Shown here piece by piece: positions 49,134-60,885 of a stretch of DNA of 64,000 nt; position 1 is the first letter of the stretch; every line of letters starts with the position of its first letter. Where the stretch lies: positions 198,821,322 through 198,885,321 of the forward strand of contig CM060680.1 of the NCBI GenBank assembly GCA_030686995.1. Direction: 5' to 3'. Below the pieces are notes generated by a model that ran no database searches, was not told where the DNA came from, and saw only the letters and a program-made list of their open reading frames with translations. The position numbers and the translations under genes were made by a program. The DNA comes from Artemisia argyi. Its lineage: Eukaryota > Streptophyta > Magnoliopsida > Asterales > Asteraceae.

Positions 49134-51960
49134 CAGTTAGGTGATATGTTATAGAAACATACCTCACAATATACCCCACAATCACACACAGAAAAGAAAA
49201 AGGGTGCATCAATTAGGTGATATGCAAAAATATGAGGACCGCGCGTGATAACCGGTGATGTTTATAGGAATCACGCGTGAAAGTTGAAGGTGGTGATGAT
49301 CTTTCACCCACAATAGTGACCGATCTAATATAGTAAGATACAAACTGTTTAAGTTTTTATTTATTTATTTTTTTTCTTTACTTTTCGAAAAACAAACTCG
49401 ACCCATGACCTAAATAAATTTAATCTACACAATTATATTACACACGGAGTTAAAACATAAACACTCACTCCTTGATTAAAGAACACCTCAAATTAACTTA
49501 TAAACTGTTGATCCATTGGTCATTACCGTTCAACCAATTAAGTTAGGCTTTGTTAGCCCCATATTTCAAAGCTACAAAATTCAAATTTCAAGAAAATAAT
49601 CTACTTGTAGGTTGAAAATTTGAAATGGATCGTAGATGTCACATTCATCCCTCATGACATGGGTTAAATGAACATGTAAATCTTGTGCACTGTTTGATCA
49701 ATCGTAAATATGTTAGCATTAAAAAATAATAAAATAGAAAACAGAAACTTTTGAATACATTAAAAAAAAAATAAAAAAATAAAAAAAATCAAATTTGTTC
49801 GAGTGTATCAATAAAATAAAATCAAAGCTATCATATTCGTTTATTATGGCCGCCTCATAAATTTGATGTCCCCGTATAATTATTACAACCCGTATAATTA
49901 TTACAAAAAAAAGGTCCTTAAAAGCACACACAAAATACACATATATCAGTATTGCATGGACTAAGTAAACTTGAGCTTCATATTGTCTTTATAGTGTATG
50001 AAATTTTGTTACCCGCATTAAGCGATGACCATGTATAATAACATCGTTTACGCTCCATAAAAACTGCCTTGATACATATAAATGGTAAAGTAGTAAACAA
50101 TATAATCGAGGAGGCCAGATTAGTGAGTCGCATGAATCTTTACTTTACATAATCTTTTGAAATAAACTACAAATATTATACTCGTAATTATTACGTATTA
50201 TTTTATTGATTCTTAACATCGTTTTGCTAATTAACGTTAAAACTAATCAATAACACACGATATGACAATCTACATCTCATTCAAACACGAGGTTCAAGAA
50301 GTCAGTAACAGAATATTTCATCTTTCCATTAATTTTTTATTCACACTCATTTGTGTTAGCATCTAGTGCAAAAATACATAATTTATTAAACTTTGTTTTC
50401 TAGTAAACAGTAAAATCAAACTCTAAAGAAGTAGTTTATTTCAAAGATTAAAAAACAAAAATTAAAGAGTTTTTGAATTAATAAATAATTTTGTACGATG
50501 AATAGTATTGAACTATATTGGATTCTTTTTACTTGTTTATTAGTATTTATTTCAAGAAATTAGTGTCATGTTTAATGATAATATTCAAGATGATTTTTAG
50601 TGTCTTTTATTTGTTTACTATTCATGACAATAAATTAGTGTCATGTTTAGTGACAACATTGGAGAAGATTTTCAAAAGTTTTAGCTAGGTCTGACTGAAA
50701 ATCAACATTGGACGAGACCGAACAAAACCGGGTCGGACTGAATGCCGAATTGACCCAAAGCACCTGACCAAAATGTTGTCAGTCGGTTCGTTCTAACAAA
50801 GCATATTGCCCGATTTTTCATAAAATCAAATCAAAGCAGACCGAACCAAAGACTGAATATGAAGAAAATGGTGAACCGAAACCTGGACCAAAATATATTT
50901 GGTCGGTTCAAGCCGATTTCTCGATTCGATCCAATCCAGTCTACAGTCTGTTATGCTCGGCTTACTTTCAAGGGTGGAGCTTAGTGAGAACCGGGGTCCG
51001 GGAAGGGTCCCGACCCCCTAGGTCTAAGCCCGTTATTGTAGTTTTCGCGATTTCATGTGTAATTTTTTTTTTTCATCTCAGCCCTTTCATCTAATGCTTT
51101 TTCAAAAAAAAAAAAAAAAAAATGTATTTTGGGTTTCTCACAAAATTTTTTCTAACTCCGCCAATTCTTACATTTGCCAACATTGTAAAGACTCTTCTTA
51201 CTCACAATAAACAACAATATTACATCTCATTCAAACACACATTTTAAGGAGTCAATACCAAGCAAAGAATATTTACATCTTTCCATTAATTCTTTATTCA
51301 ACATTTACAGAACTCACATGATGAGATGATCCTCCTACTAAATAAATTAAATAACCACCACCAAAACCACCTCACAAAGAGCGTAAAAACAATTAATTTA
51401 ACTACTCACACACACTGCCACGTCACCACACACACACTTCATTATTATTACTTCATGGATTTCAGCGTCAATATTTCAAACACACACTCATCCCCGCGCT
51501 CATAAACCCCACCACTTTATGCACAAATTTACACTTTATTACTACACCATAATCAAATTAAACTATCAGGCCTTATTCTAGAACTAAAATTACACATAAC
51601 CCTTTTTTTAATTGAATTTCTGTTGGCTATTTCGTTTTTTCCCAATTCTTGATTAGATCTTGATTTGGGTCAAATTGGGTTGATTTGAGGGAGTTTTTTG
51701 GATTTGGGTTTTGTGGGTATGTTTGGATTGGTGTTTTGGGTAATGGGTATGAGTTAGTTTTGGTTGATTTTGAGTTTTGGAATTTTGGGTTGTGTTTGGA
51801 TTGATGATTTGTGTTAATTTTTATGAAGTTTGGGGATATAAAGAATCCAATGCAAATTGAGTGAGAAGTGTGTAAAGTTTGTGCCTTGGAAAAAAGGGTA
51901 TTTTTCTTTTTGGTAAAAAGATTAAGTTTTTATAAAAAAGATTATTATTTTTTTTTTTAT
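49134..51960. other. intergenic / upstream region of the MYB gene
   Basis: No gene. A 26-bp phrase GGGTGCATCA(G/A)TTAGGTGATATG is repeated at about 49122 and 49200. An 18-bp tandem copy CCCGTATAATTATTACAA lies near 49872. A diverged ~80-bp direct repeat starts at about 50278 and 51221. The stretch 50680-51170 has GGTCGGTTCG-rich and GGGTGGAGCTTAG-type sequence resembling decayed DNA elements. Close to the gene, CACACACACTGCCACGTCACC at about 51409 contains an ACGT core. Confidence 0.5.
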
Positions 51961-52035
51961 ATAAATGTAAAATAGTAGACTTACATATAAAAGGCGAAAG
52001 AGTAGTAGTAGTAGTAGTAGTGTGTTTACTTTAGT

Positions 52036-52074
52036 ATGCTAGTGAGAGAAGTTGGTGAAATATGCAGAATATGA
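52036..52074 (+). promoter_or_regulatory. short upstream ORF overlapping the MYB start
   Basis: ATG at 52036, 12 codons, stop TGA at 52072-52074. It is out of frame with the main ATG at 52062 and ends exactly on the second in-frame ATG of the main ORF (ATGA at 52071-52074). If the transcript starts upstream, this arrangement could lower initiation at the first main ATG and allow reinitiation at the second. Regulation is an inference. Confidence 0.5.
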
Positions 52075-55000
52075 AGAAGAAAAGTTGCGATAATAATAAT
52101 AATAGTAGTAATAGTACTAATGGCGTCGTGAAGCAGAAAGAGAGACATATTGTTTCGTGGTCTCAAGAGGTTGATTTTGATTGTATAAATATGTTTTTGT
52201 TTGATGTTTTTTTGTTGTTGTTGGTGTTATAAAGTTATGATCTTTCTGGTTTTTTGGTTTATCAGGAAGATGCTATATTGAGGGAGCAAATCGGTACCCA
52301 TGGAACTGACAAGTACGGTTTTCTTGTCGAATCGTGTATAGGGTGTTACTATATTAGGAAAGTTTGATATCATCAAAGTTATTTGATTAGTAAGATTAAT
52401 AAGTTTGATGTGTGATATGTGCAGTTGGGCTATTGTCGCGTCGAAGTTTAAGGATAAGACTACAAGGCAATGCAGAAGAAGGTAAACGATCAATATTTAT
52501 GAAAAAAAATATGAAGTATAATATTTATAACTAAATCTGGTTTTTTTGTATATACAGATGGTTCACTTATTTGAATTCCGATTTCAAAAAAGGTGGATGG
52601 TCACAGGAGGAAGACATGCTTCTATGCGAGGTAGAGTTGTAAAAAGATCGAGCTTTTCTAGTTTCTACTTACATTTTGTTAATCCGTCGTTATTGTGTTG
52701 TAACTTCCATCAAGCACTAAATTTATCATCATCATGGCATCGAGTCGATGGTTGTTGCAAAGCCAACGAAGCACACTTCTGTATGACTATGTGTCCTCCG
52801 AAAGTGGGTTATCCGTGGTGGGCTTGAATCCTATTTCACTGTTCTGGGGTGTGCATAACACTTGATATGGAGATATCGTAACTATTATCAAGCATGAAGT
52901 CTATCTATTATCATGATCATTATCAACATCATGACACCGAGTCTATGGTGGTTGCAAAGCAAGCAAAACACACGTGTTTATAGTTGTGTGCATTCGATAA
53001 GTGGGTTATAATGCATAGGCTACGAAGAGAGCCATTGATGTTGGGCTTGGACCACTTTTCTGGGTACATTAGTGGTGATAAACTATGTTTCTTTTTGTTT
53101 TTTTGGTAGGATAAATGAATAGATATTTATTTTATTTATCTCGCTAGTTGACCATTTCATATATCGTATTGTGGTAGTCTTTTTGTTTTTATACATGGGT
53201 AATGAGATAACTAATATCAGAAGATGGTTTGCAGGCCCAGAAGATTTTTGGCAACAGATGGACTGAAATAGCAAAAGTGGTTTCAGGCAGGTAAATGGTG
53301 TTCTACTCGTATTTGATTATGGATTTTGTATGGAAGAAATACTAAAACGCAATAATATTTTGCCTGCTTAAAAAAGGACGGACAATGCTGTTAAGAATCG
53401 GTTCTCCACCTTGTGTAAGAAGAGAGCAAAGAGTGAAGCGTTGGCAAAAGAGAACAACACTTCTTACATCACGGCAAACAACAAAAGGACCAGGTTCCAA
53501 ACCGGACACGACGCGGACAGATTTTTAGAAACTGTAATGCCACCTTCTAAGATGAGGTACTTTTAATTTAGCCTTTTACTCCCACATATATAACATCAAG
53601 TTCGACTTTTAACATCAATGTCTCTGTTCGTGATTTAGGAGGAAACACATCCCTGATACAATAGAAGATTGCAATGTAGAAGAAGAGGTGGCGGGGACTT
53701 TCAGAACGATAGACCAGCAACTCAGACCTCCATTTGCCGTACTTATGCATAACTGTCATAACACAAACAACTTGACAACTCATCTTCATCCCAAAAGTGA
53801 AGAGGTGTCAAAAGATGGTAATTCACCATATAAAAAACTTCACTGTAATAAAAACATTGACAATGATTGTACATTAAAGCTTCTTTGTAATAAAAACATT
53901 AACTTCGTTGGTTCAATAATGAAAAACTAAAACGTGTTTCAGTTTGATAAAAAGCAACTAATAATAATGCTGTTATAGGAACATTTCTCAAGAAAGATGA
54001 CCCGAAGATTATTGCATTGCTGCAACAAGCAGAACTGCTCAGCTCACTTGCACTCAAAGTTAATACGGAGAAAACAGCCGAGAGTTATGAAAATGCTTGC
54101 AAGGTGAAATGATTTTTCGTGATAACCCTTTTATGGAACTGTTTCGTGCTTGTATTTGATAACATATGACTTTAATGAACATGATTATAACGTTTAACTT
54201 TGTCGTCATAGCTATAGCTAGTATTAAACTTGTTGATTATAGTTATCATAAGTCTAACATTTCACATACTATCGTACCATGTTTAGGCTATTCAAGATTT
54301 TCTCAATCAAACCAAGGAAAAAGATGTACTTGGATTCAACGATTCTGATATGGATTTTCAATTTGAGAATATCAAAGATCTGGTAGAGGACGTAAGAAGC
54401 TGTAATGAAGGCAGCCAACAGTCCTGGAGGTAGTATATCTGTCAAATGGTTCATAGGTGCAAATTCAATAGTCATGGCTAATATTTCGTGCATACAATAC
54501 TAAATGATTAATTTGTGCAGGCAACCTGACTTATATCAGGGATCACCAGACAGCTCCGATTACAGTACAGGGTCAACTGTTCTCCCTCAAGTGCTTGAGA
54601 ATATGGAACCACTTCAAGACGGGTTCTGTGAAGTTGAACACCAAACAAACCAAGTAATGCAGCCTAATAGCAATGTTGATGGTCAAAACATCCCAATACC
54701 CGACTCAACAACAAATCAAGGTAAATTCTGTGGGTGAAAACTTGGTATCAGTTACCGTGTCATCATCGTGGCAGTCCTGTGATAAACCTATTTTCTTTTT
54801 CTGTTACAGATATCTTAGCTTCTTGCGATGACTATGACAATGATGTTGAAGCTTTGTGTCCCCTGCCAAATTCGGAGTTTAATTCCCCACTTCAAGTAAC
54901 TCCGTTGTTCAGATCATTGGGAGCAGGGATCCCGAGCCCACAATTTTCAGAAAGTGTAAGTCCATCTAGCATTTTTGTCCGTTTGCTACTTCAGTATTTT

Positions 55001-55620
55001 GAAGCACTAGTATATCTTAAAATTGTAGGTGCTTAAATCTACAACAAGTTTGCTACTTTATTATCGAAGCATAGATAACTAATGCGTCTTTAAGTTAAGG
55101 GTTCTTATTTGTACGCTAAACTTCCAACATTTTTTTGTTTTAACTAGAGTCTCTCAATGATTTGTTCCGTAACTTTTTTATGTTGGATTTAACCAACCGG
55201 CTTTCATTATCTAAGCGATTAAATTCTTTAACTTTATTATCCTTTGTGTGTAATACCTAAAGGGTTTTTTTTTTTTTTTTTTTGGCACGCACAGAAAAAA
55301 TTATGAAAAACTGACCAAAAGAAGGATAAGGGACTAAGCCATTGCGAAAAAAAGTTGAAGCGTTAAACCAATAAATGGTCTAAGTTTGGTGGTTTTTACC
55401 AACTAACCTAAAATTTTACACTAGAGTAAAAAAATTCTCCAGGAGTAACTTTCACCTTTTTTAAATTAGATGAGACTCTTGTATGCTTTTTCTAAAGAAA
55501 TTTTGTGCTCATATTTCCGAATTGGTTTCTGTTCTGGTAATAGTTGATCGTGAAGGGTTGACACTTGCTCAAGATAATCTGGGCTCTTGAGCTTGAATAA
55601 TACTCATATATACTATACCT

Positions 55621-55666
<46 letters not shown>

Positions 55667-57125
55667 GGTTACCTGGGTTTCCGACTCAACATTGCGAGCC
55701 GACTGCCCTTTTGGATAGCCTGGAGTCGGCGCAGGTGAACCTCCGTGGCCACAAGGGAATTAATTTTCTCCCCGTTGGATTTGAACCCTTGACCTCCTCT
55801 TTGGGAGGCTGGTATTCTTACCGCTGGGTCACCCCTTGTGGTTGTATACTATACCTGTTTTGATGTGGTTTAAAGAAAATAGTTGATCACACGTGATATT
55901 GAGTATAAAACTCCCAACTTTTGCTGAAGAACTGAAGAGATATGTTTGACAAGTGAAAAAGTAAATGTGTAGCATGATTACTTGGATAACCTTGATGACA
56001 TGATTCTGTTCGAAAAAAAACCTTGATGACATGCTCACTTTGGGAGAAAAGTCTGAATTGGTTAGAGTATAAGCTATAGACCTTAGGCTTGTAAAATGGC
56101 TTCAGCTTTCGACAAACCTGTTCAAGATATCTGCAGCTGAAAATGAAATAGCATGAGTGATAAATACTTGACGAATGATGGGGGAGTTATGCTATGATTT
56201 TTATATATTGAAGTTGATACAAGTAGTTTAGGTTATTCGTAAAGGATTTGTTTGGACAGTCAAGAGTAGCTAGCTCGCAAGATAAGTTATAACTTTGGCT
56301 CTCAACTTGAATGGCCACAAGTTATTTAAGGGGTTCAAGTGACTTTCTTGCTATAACGCTATAAACAATGATGCATCTGAGTTGCTGATGGTGATAGGCA
56401 ATGTATATCATACTCCAGATAAACAAATGTTTTTTAGGTAGCGTTTTGACACATGGACGTGAACGTGTGGGAATGAAGGAATGGCTTTCATTCTGCGCAT
56501 AAGTGTTCGGTTTATGGTTATGACCATATGGGAATGAAGGAATGATTTTCACTCAGAACATAAGTGTTTGGTTTTTAGAAAAGGGGTTTCAAACCATAAA
56601 TCTAGGCTACTCTAAACTCAACCAAAAAGGGTGGGTTTTCTAATCCATTCAATTCTCATTCCCATTCCGCCATTTCATCAAACCCATCTTAGTAACAGAC
56701 CATAAACCCATCCTCGTGAAACTCACTGAGTTGCAGCTTAGCGTTGTGTGAAGCTTGATAGAGTTGTGAACCACATTTACATGCAATTTTTGGAGCTTAA
56801 AACATAAGTAAATCAACGAAAAAGCTAACCATTAGGCTGAGCTAAGAAGGTTAGAGGCTAGCGGGACCATTTGGTTACTTGAGGTGTCCAATTAGTTTCC
56901 TATTCTTTTATTGTTTCATTATAAATTCGAAATATCTATATTAACAAAAAATGTTGATGCTAACACACACTTGCAATCTATTAATTTCATTGTTTCTGAC
57001 AAGTTTTTTGTTACATTTTTCAGGAAAGGAACTTCCTACTAAAAACACTCGGAATGGAATCAACACCACACAAGCCAGGCACCCAACCACCACCCTGCAA
57101 ACGGGCTCTTCTCCATTGCCTTTGA
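52062..57125 (+). CDS. FLP/MYB88-like: R2R3-MYB transcription factor, FOUR LIPS/MYB88 type
   Basis: Twelve exons with GT-AG introns: 52062-52169, 52266-52312, 52425-52481, 52558-52630, 53235-53290, 53377-53556, 53639-53817, 53979-54103, 54287-54429, 54521-54720, 54810-54955, 57024-57125; 1416 nt, 471 codons plus stop, phases all consistent. R2 (about 28-77) has W33, W53, W72; R3 (about 82-127) has W85, W104 and F123. The family signature continues in FLKKDDPK, LLQQAELLSSLALKVN, SWRQPDL and the conserved C-terminal block FNSPLQVTPLFRS / SPQFSESERNFLLKTLG. In Arabidopsis FLP and MYB88 stop symmetric divisions in the stomatal lineage by repressing cell-cycle genes, and act in roots and ovules. 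An in-frame TGA at 52056 supports the start at 52062; the ATG at 52071 is an alternative. The gene looks intact. Confidence 0.93.
52089..52115 (+). repeat. trinucleotide repeat coding Asn/Ser in MYB exon 1
   Basis: (AAT/AGT)n encodes the run NNNNSSNS after residue 10. An (AGT)6-like run also lies in the leader at about 52003-52020. Both are likely to vary in length between individuals. Confidence 0.85.
54956..57023 (+). other. long last intron of the MYB gene
   Basis: At 2068 bp it is much larger than the other introns (86-604 bp). It contains a poly-T run near 55267, a SINE at 55622-55844 and, at about 56435-56720, a GGGAATGAAGGAATG-containing segment that looks like a decayed MITE. Confidence 0.85.
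55609..55857 (-). mobile_element. SINE, copy 2, in MYB intron 11
   Basis: The body is 55622-55844, antisense to the gene, with its poly-A tail as T residues at about 55622-55665. The tRNA-like head on the minus strand reads GGGGTGACCCAGCGGTAAG with a B-box-like GGGTTCAAATCC. The 13-bp duplication TATACTATACCTG flanks it at 55609-55621 and 55845-55857. Same family as 7224-7444. Confidence 0.93.
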
Positions 57126-58882
57126 GAGCAAAACCCACCCAGAGTTTTGAGCGTATGTAGAGTTTTTTCCTCACCTTTCGTGATCAATTTTCAATAGGAT
57201 TTGCAGTCATCTCAGCCTGATTTTTTTACCCAAAAAGGTTTGATCAAGATCTGCATCAACACTAGAATGTGCAGGTACATTCTAGAACGAAAAGTAGATC
57301 TAACAAAATATTCTACTTTCAAGTTTTCGTGCATCGATCTCCAATGTGTGTTCTTGACTCGTATTGCTTTTGTTTGTTAATTTTTGGAGGATATCAAATA
57401 TATGGGTATATTTGATATCCTCCTCATAACTATTTGGCCCCAAAATATGCCAAATCCTGCACAGAACATAATCTTATTTTTTATAGAGTGTAATTATACA
57501 TCGGCAAGTCGCCACATATTTACAATATTACCCCTAAACGGAAAGGGGGATTAGTAGAAAACATAGGAGTGAGGAGGCTCAACTACACCAGTTGTACTCC
57601 ATTCGTTTGTTGGTTTTAGCGTGTGTAGAATTAGAAGGTTATGGTATAACCGTATAAGTTGGGAGTATCTTTCTATTGTAATGTATAATATATAATGATT
57701 GGTTTTTAGAGAATGTGATTCTTGTGTGCAAATGTTATCTCTTTACTGCATTTCAGTTATTTTCCGAAGCATTTTGCAGAAAATCATGTATGCAAAGCAA
57801 TGTACTAACAAAACGGATCAAGAAACTTACTTGCAGATAACGAAAGACCCGTTCTTTTATCTTGTTGCAATGTCGGAAATCTTCTTTATTCAGTGGATGT
57901 TTTCTGGTGTTTGTGTGTGAAATTTGTGTTGTGGGGAATGTGGGGATTATAGATTTGTTGGTGGTATATAAGTTGGTCAGCTCTGATGATGATAATGAGA
58001 AGGACCAAAAAGAAGATTTTGGGTCCATATTCAGGGGTAAAATGGGTAACTTTTAAGAGATGTACAAATGTTATTTCATATGTAACAAGTTTCTATTGGG
58101 CTATTGGTTAATAAAAATGATTTCTATAAATAAAGTTTTGGTGAAAGTGGAAGTGAAGAGAGGGAAAACTGTACAAATTTAAAAGCATGCTTCTAATGGT
58201 CCATGCACTTTTTTTTTTTTTTCTTTAATTTTTTAAAGTATTTGTCAATGATTAGTTTGGTCTTTTGGATTAATGGGCAACAGAATGCTGTGCACTTAAC
58301 TAATTACTGTGACTGATTGTATGTTGACAAACAAAATCTTTATTTTGGCCATAATCCAATATAAAATGAAGATATTACTCTCTGCATTTTGAAATTATTG
58401 TAAAAGGTAGAGAGTGATGTTTTGGTGCCTTTACCAACTGGCAGACATGGGTGGACATTCTTGTTGCGAGACGTGAAGCTATTAATAAGTTCAACACTGT
58501 CATCTACATTGTTTTCGGGGCAGGGTGTATTAACCGATTAATATTGTCGGTTATCAACATTTAGAAGAAGATTGTTGCAATACATTCCAACACAAAGATA
58601 ATGAATTACAAGACTGAATCACAACCAGAACTACTCAAAACTACATTTCAAAATATAACCCCAGAAAGTTAGAAATTGAGCATTCAACAAAATTATAGAG
58701 TATAAAATGGGTCACACCCGCCTCTCGGAAAGGGATGATTTATCTTGATTCCTATGTGCCTCGTGGAACTCCTTGAAGGTGAATCATTTCTTTGTTTTGT
58801 ACTTAATAAAGAGCCAATGAATCTAACATTCAAATATACCTTCTGTATCCAAAGATTTTTTACCTAAAAACGAAAAGATTCA
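57126..58882. other. 3' flank of the MYB gene, no further gene recognised
   Basis: Probably includes the 3' UTR of the MYB gene. Open frames at 57699-57920 and 57862-58056 are short and unremarkable. T14 near 58209. No splice-supported coding series. Confidence 0.45.
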
Positions 58883-59838
58883 TCAAAAGGCTTTCTTATT
58901 ACTCTTCTTCATTCTCTTAGATTTCCTCCGTTTTAGGTATATCTGATATGATAATGGATAACCCGCTGAACACCATCGCAACACTCCCCTACTCCTTTCT
59001 AGACAGGGATTCCCGCTAAGTAGTGATGAAACCACAATGCTAACAAATTTGCGGGTAGTTGTGATTGAGGTGTTAGTTAATGAACCAAATCGGCTAATGG
59101 TAATATAAAGTTTTAACCAATTGCGCCACATAAACAGTCGTTTAAAATATCCCAAGCTGCTTCGGGGTTGTCCTTGCAGAATTGAACTGCTTGGTATCCA
59201 CTTGCTTGTGGCCAACCAAACATGAAAATGGCATTGTAAATGTTACCCCATAAGTTCATTCCTAACATCATATCCCATGCATTTGTTTTTGGGTACCTGC
59301 AGTATTATATAAACGCCTTCTTTAGTACTTATATTAAACTAAAATTGTTAAACAAGGTTTTTTGTATGCGTCTGGGGCAATCTCAACCATTTACATGAAA
59401 ACGGGTCATTTCGGGTAGTATTTGATTAATAACGGGTGAGAAGAAGTTTTACATGTTTACAGCATCCTAAAATGTTTCATAACAATGGTCTAAAAAATGT
59501 TGAGAGGTTACGCCAACCAGACCAGATCGGTTTTGACTTGACCCATTTTGACCCGTTAGGCCATTACCCAACAAACCCCGGTTTACCACCTCTAGTTTAA
59601 ATGTTGAATGAAAATTCAAAGCTTATTGAATGTATACACCTTGCTGAGATTGAATCTTGAGTGGCATTTGACCATCAAACACCAAGTTTAAGAAACAAAG
59701 TCCACAAAAGACGAACAGACGAACACATATTCACCTTTGCCAATGCAAATATTGACACCCCGCCAGCAACAAGGAGGCTGCAAAGATACTCCTGAAACGA
59801 GTTTCTAATACCATAAACTAGCGTTCCCATCAGCATCA
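58883..59838 (-). pseudogene. UDP-galactose/UDP-glucose transporter pseudogene (UTR1/UTR3, SLC35B1-type)
   Basis: Three C-terminal exon remnants remain on the minus strand. 59838-59735 reads MLMGTLVYGIRNSFQEYL and LLVAGGVSIFALAK, between a preserved acceptor (CACAG) and donor. About 59712-59635 retains LCFLNLVFDG then a shifted NATQDSIS-like part. 59296-58883 has YPKTNAWDMMLGMNLWG, FCKDNPEAAWDIL, then TAA within GAIG*NF, ISRFGSLTNTSITTTRK, SIVVSSLLSGNP and YQIYLKRRK. The family moves UDP-sugars across ER/Golgi membranes. Upstream exons and the second intron are missing, and at least three frameshifts plus a stop occur. Retained introns point to a duplicated genomic fragment, not a processed copy. 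Confidence 0.85.
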
Positions 59839-60149
59839 CTGTGCGAAGACAATTTTTTTAAAGATCATTTTAAAAGTGATTAACATTTACTCCGTACTAA
59901 ATTCCTAACGTTCATTATTATTACAAAGACATTAATGTTAGATGTTCAAGTTTACACTTTACACTGTAGATGGTACACTTTTATTATCAAACTTCTTCAT
60001 GTATTTTTCAATTATTAATGTTTGAATTGAATGGTTTATGATATTTATACAGTATTTTTCTAATGTTTAATGAGTTTCATCACATGATTGGCAATGGCAT
60101 TTTGTGAATGACGACAACTATATTTCAACAGAATTGTGACATAAACATT

Positions 60150-60505
60150 TCTTTCATTGTTAGATAAGCATAGGAAGATACTTGATACAACATTGTAAGA
60201 ATAGAATATAGAATCGAGTATTGTTGGAAGAAAGATAAAGTTAAGAATGATATAAATAAAGGAACACATTGCTTTCATTGTTAGATAATATACTTGATCC
60301 AACATTATAAAAATGGAATATGGAATCAAATATTGTTGGAAGCAAAGATGAAGTTAAGAATGATATAAATAAAGGAATACAATGCTTTCATTGTTAGATA
60401 AGCAATAAGAGATACCTGATCCAATATTATAAGAATGAAATATAGAATCGAGTAATGTCGGAAGAAAAGATAAAGTTAAGAAAGGTATAAATAGAGGATT
60501 AGCAC
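60150..60505 (+). repeat. three tandem ~113-121-bp repeats with TATA-like motifs
   Basis: Units beginning CTTTCATTGTTAGATAA start at 60151, 60272 and 60385. Each contains TATAGAATCGAGTA(T/A)TG-like sequence and ends with TATAAATA(A/G)AGGA (variants in the second copy). No ORF belongs to them. Confidence 0.85.
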
Positions 60506-60717
60506 ATATACCTCTCCGGCTCTTTCCATCTACCAAAGTTAATTTTGGTATTTTCTTTGTTATTTGGTTCATTAATGCAACACCACCATTTTTGACTTTT
60601 ATTGACCGATTATTTTGTTCGGTTTACTCGCATGACAAAATAAGATTTTCTATTGGTCCAATTTGATTTTCTTCAAAATACGTTCTTTCTCCGACAATGG
60701 TCATGATATTTCCTTTT

Positions 60718-60885
60718 TGTTATGAATAATTATATGGGGATGTCCATATAGCCTATAATAGACCCACGGCCCATGTTAGCTATTAGGGTTTTACTCTAAT
60801 GTTTGTCTATATATACTCTTAGTAAATCTCATAGTTGATAATTAATTGATGATTACTTTCAATCTCTTTATTATTGTTCACAACA
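60718..60885 (+). repeat. putative 5' LTR of the Copia element
   Basis: TG...CA ends, TATA-like motif near 60809, and primer-site-like sequence directly after. No second copy is inside the window to confirm it. Confidence 0.6.

Noticed and set aside
50930..51175. DNA transposon with GGGTGGAGCTTAG / CTAACTCCGCC ends
   Set aside because: The ends match only loosely and no target duplication can be read.
56322..56552. Minus-strand frame in the MYB last intron
   Set aside because: Falls in a GGGAATGAAGGAATG-type repetitive segment; no coding support.
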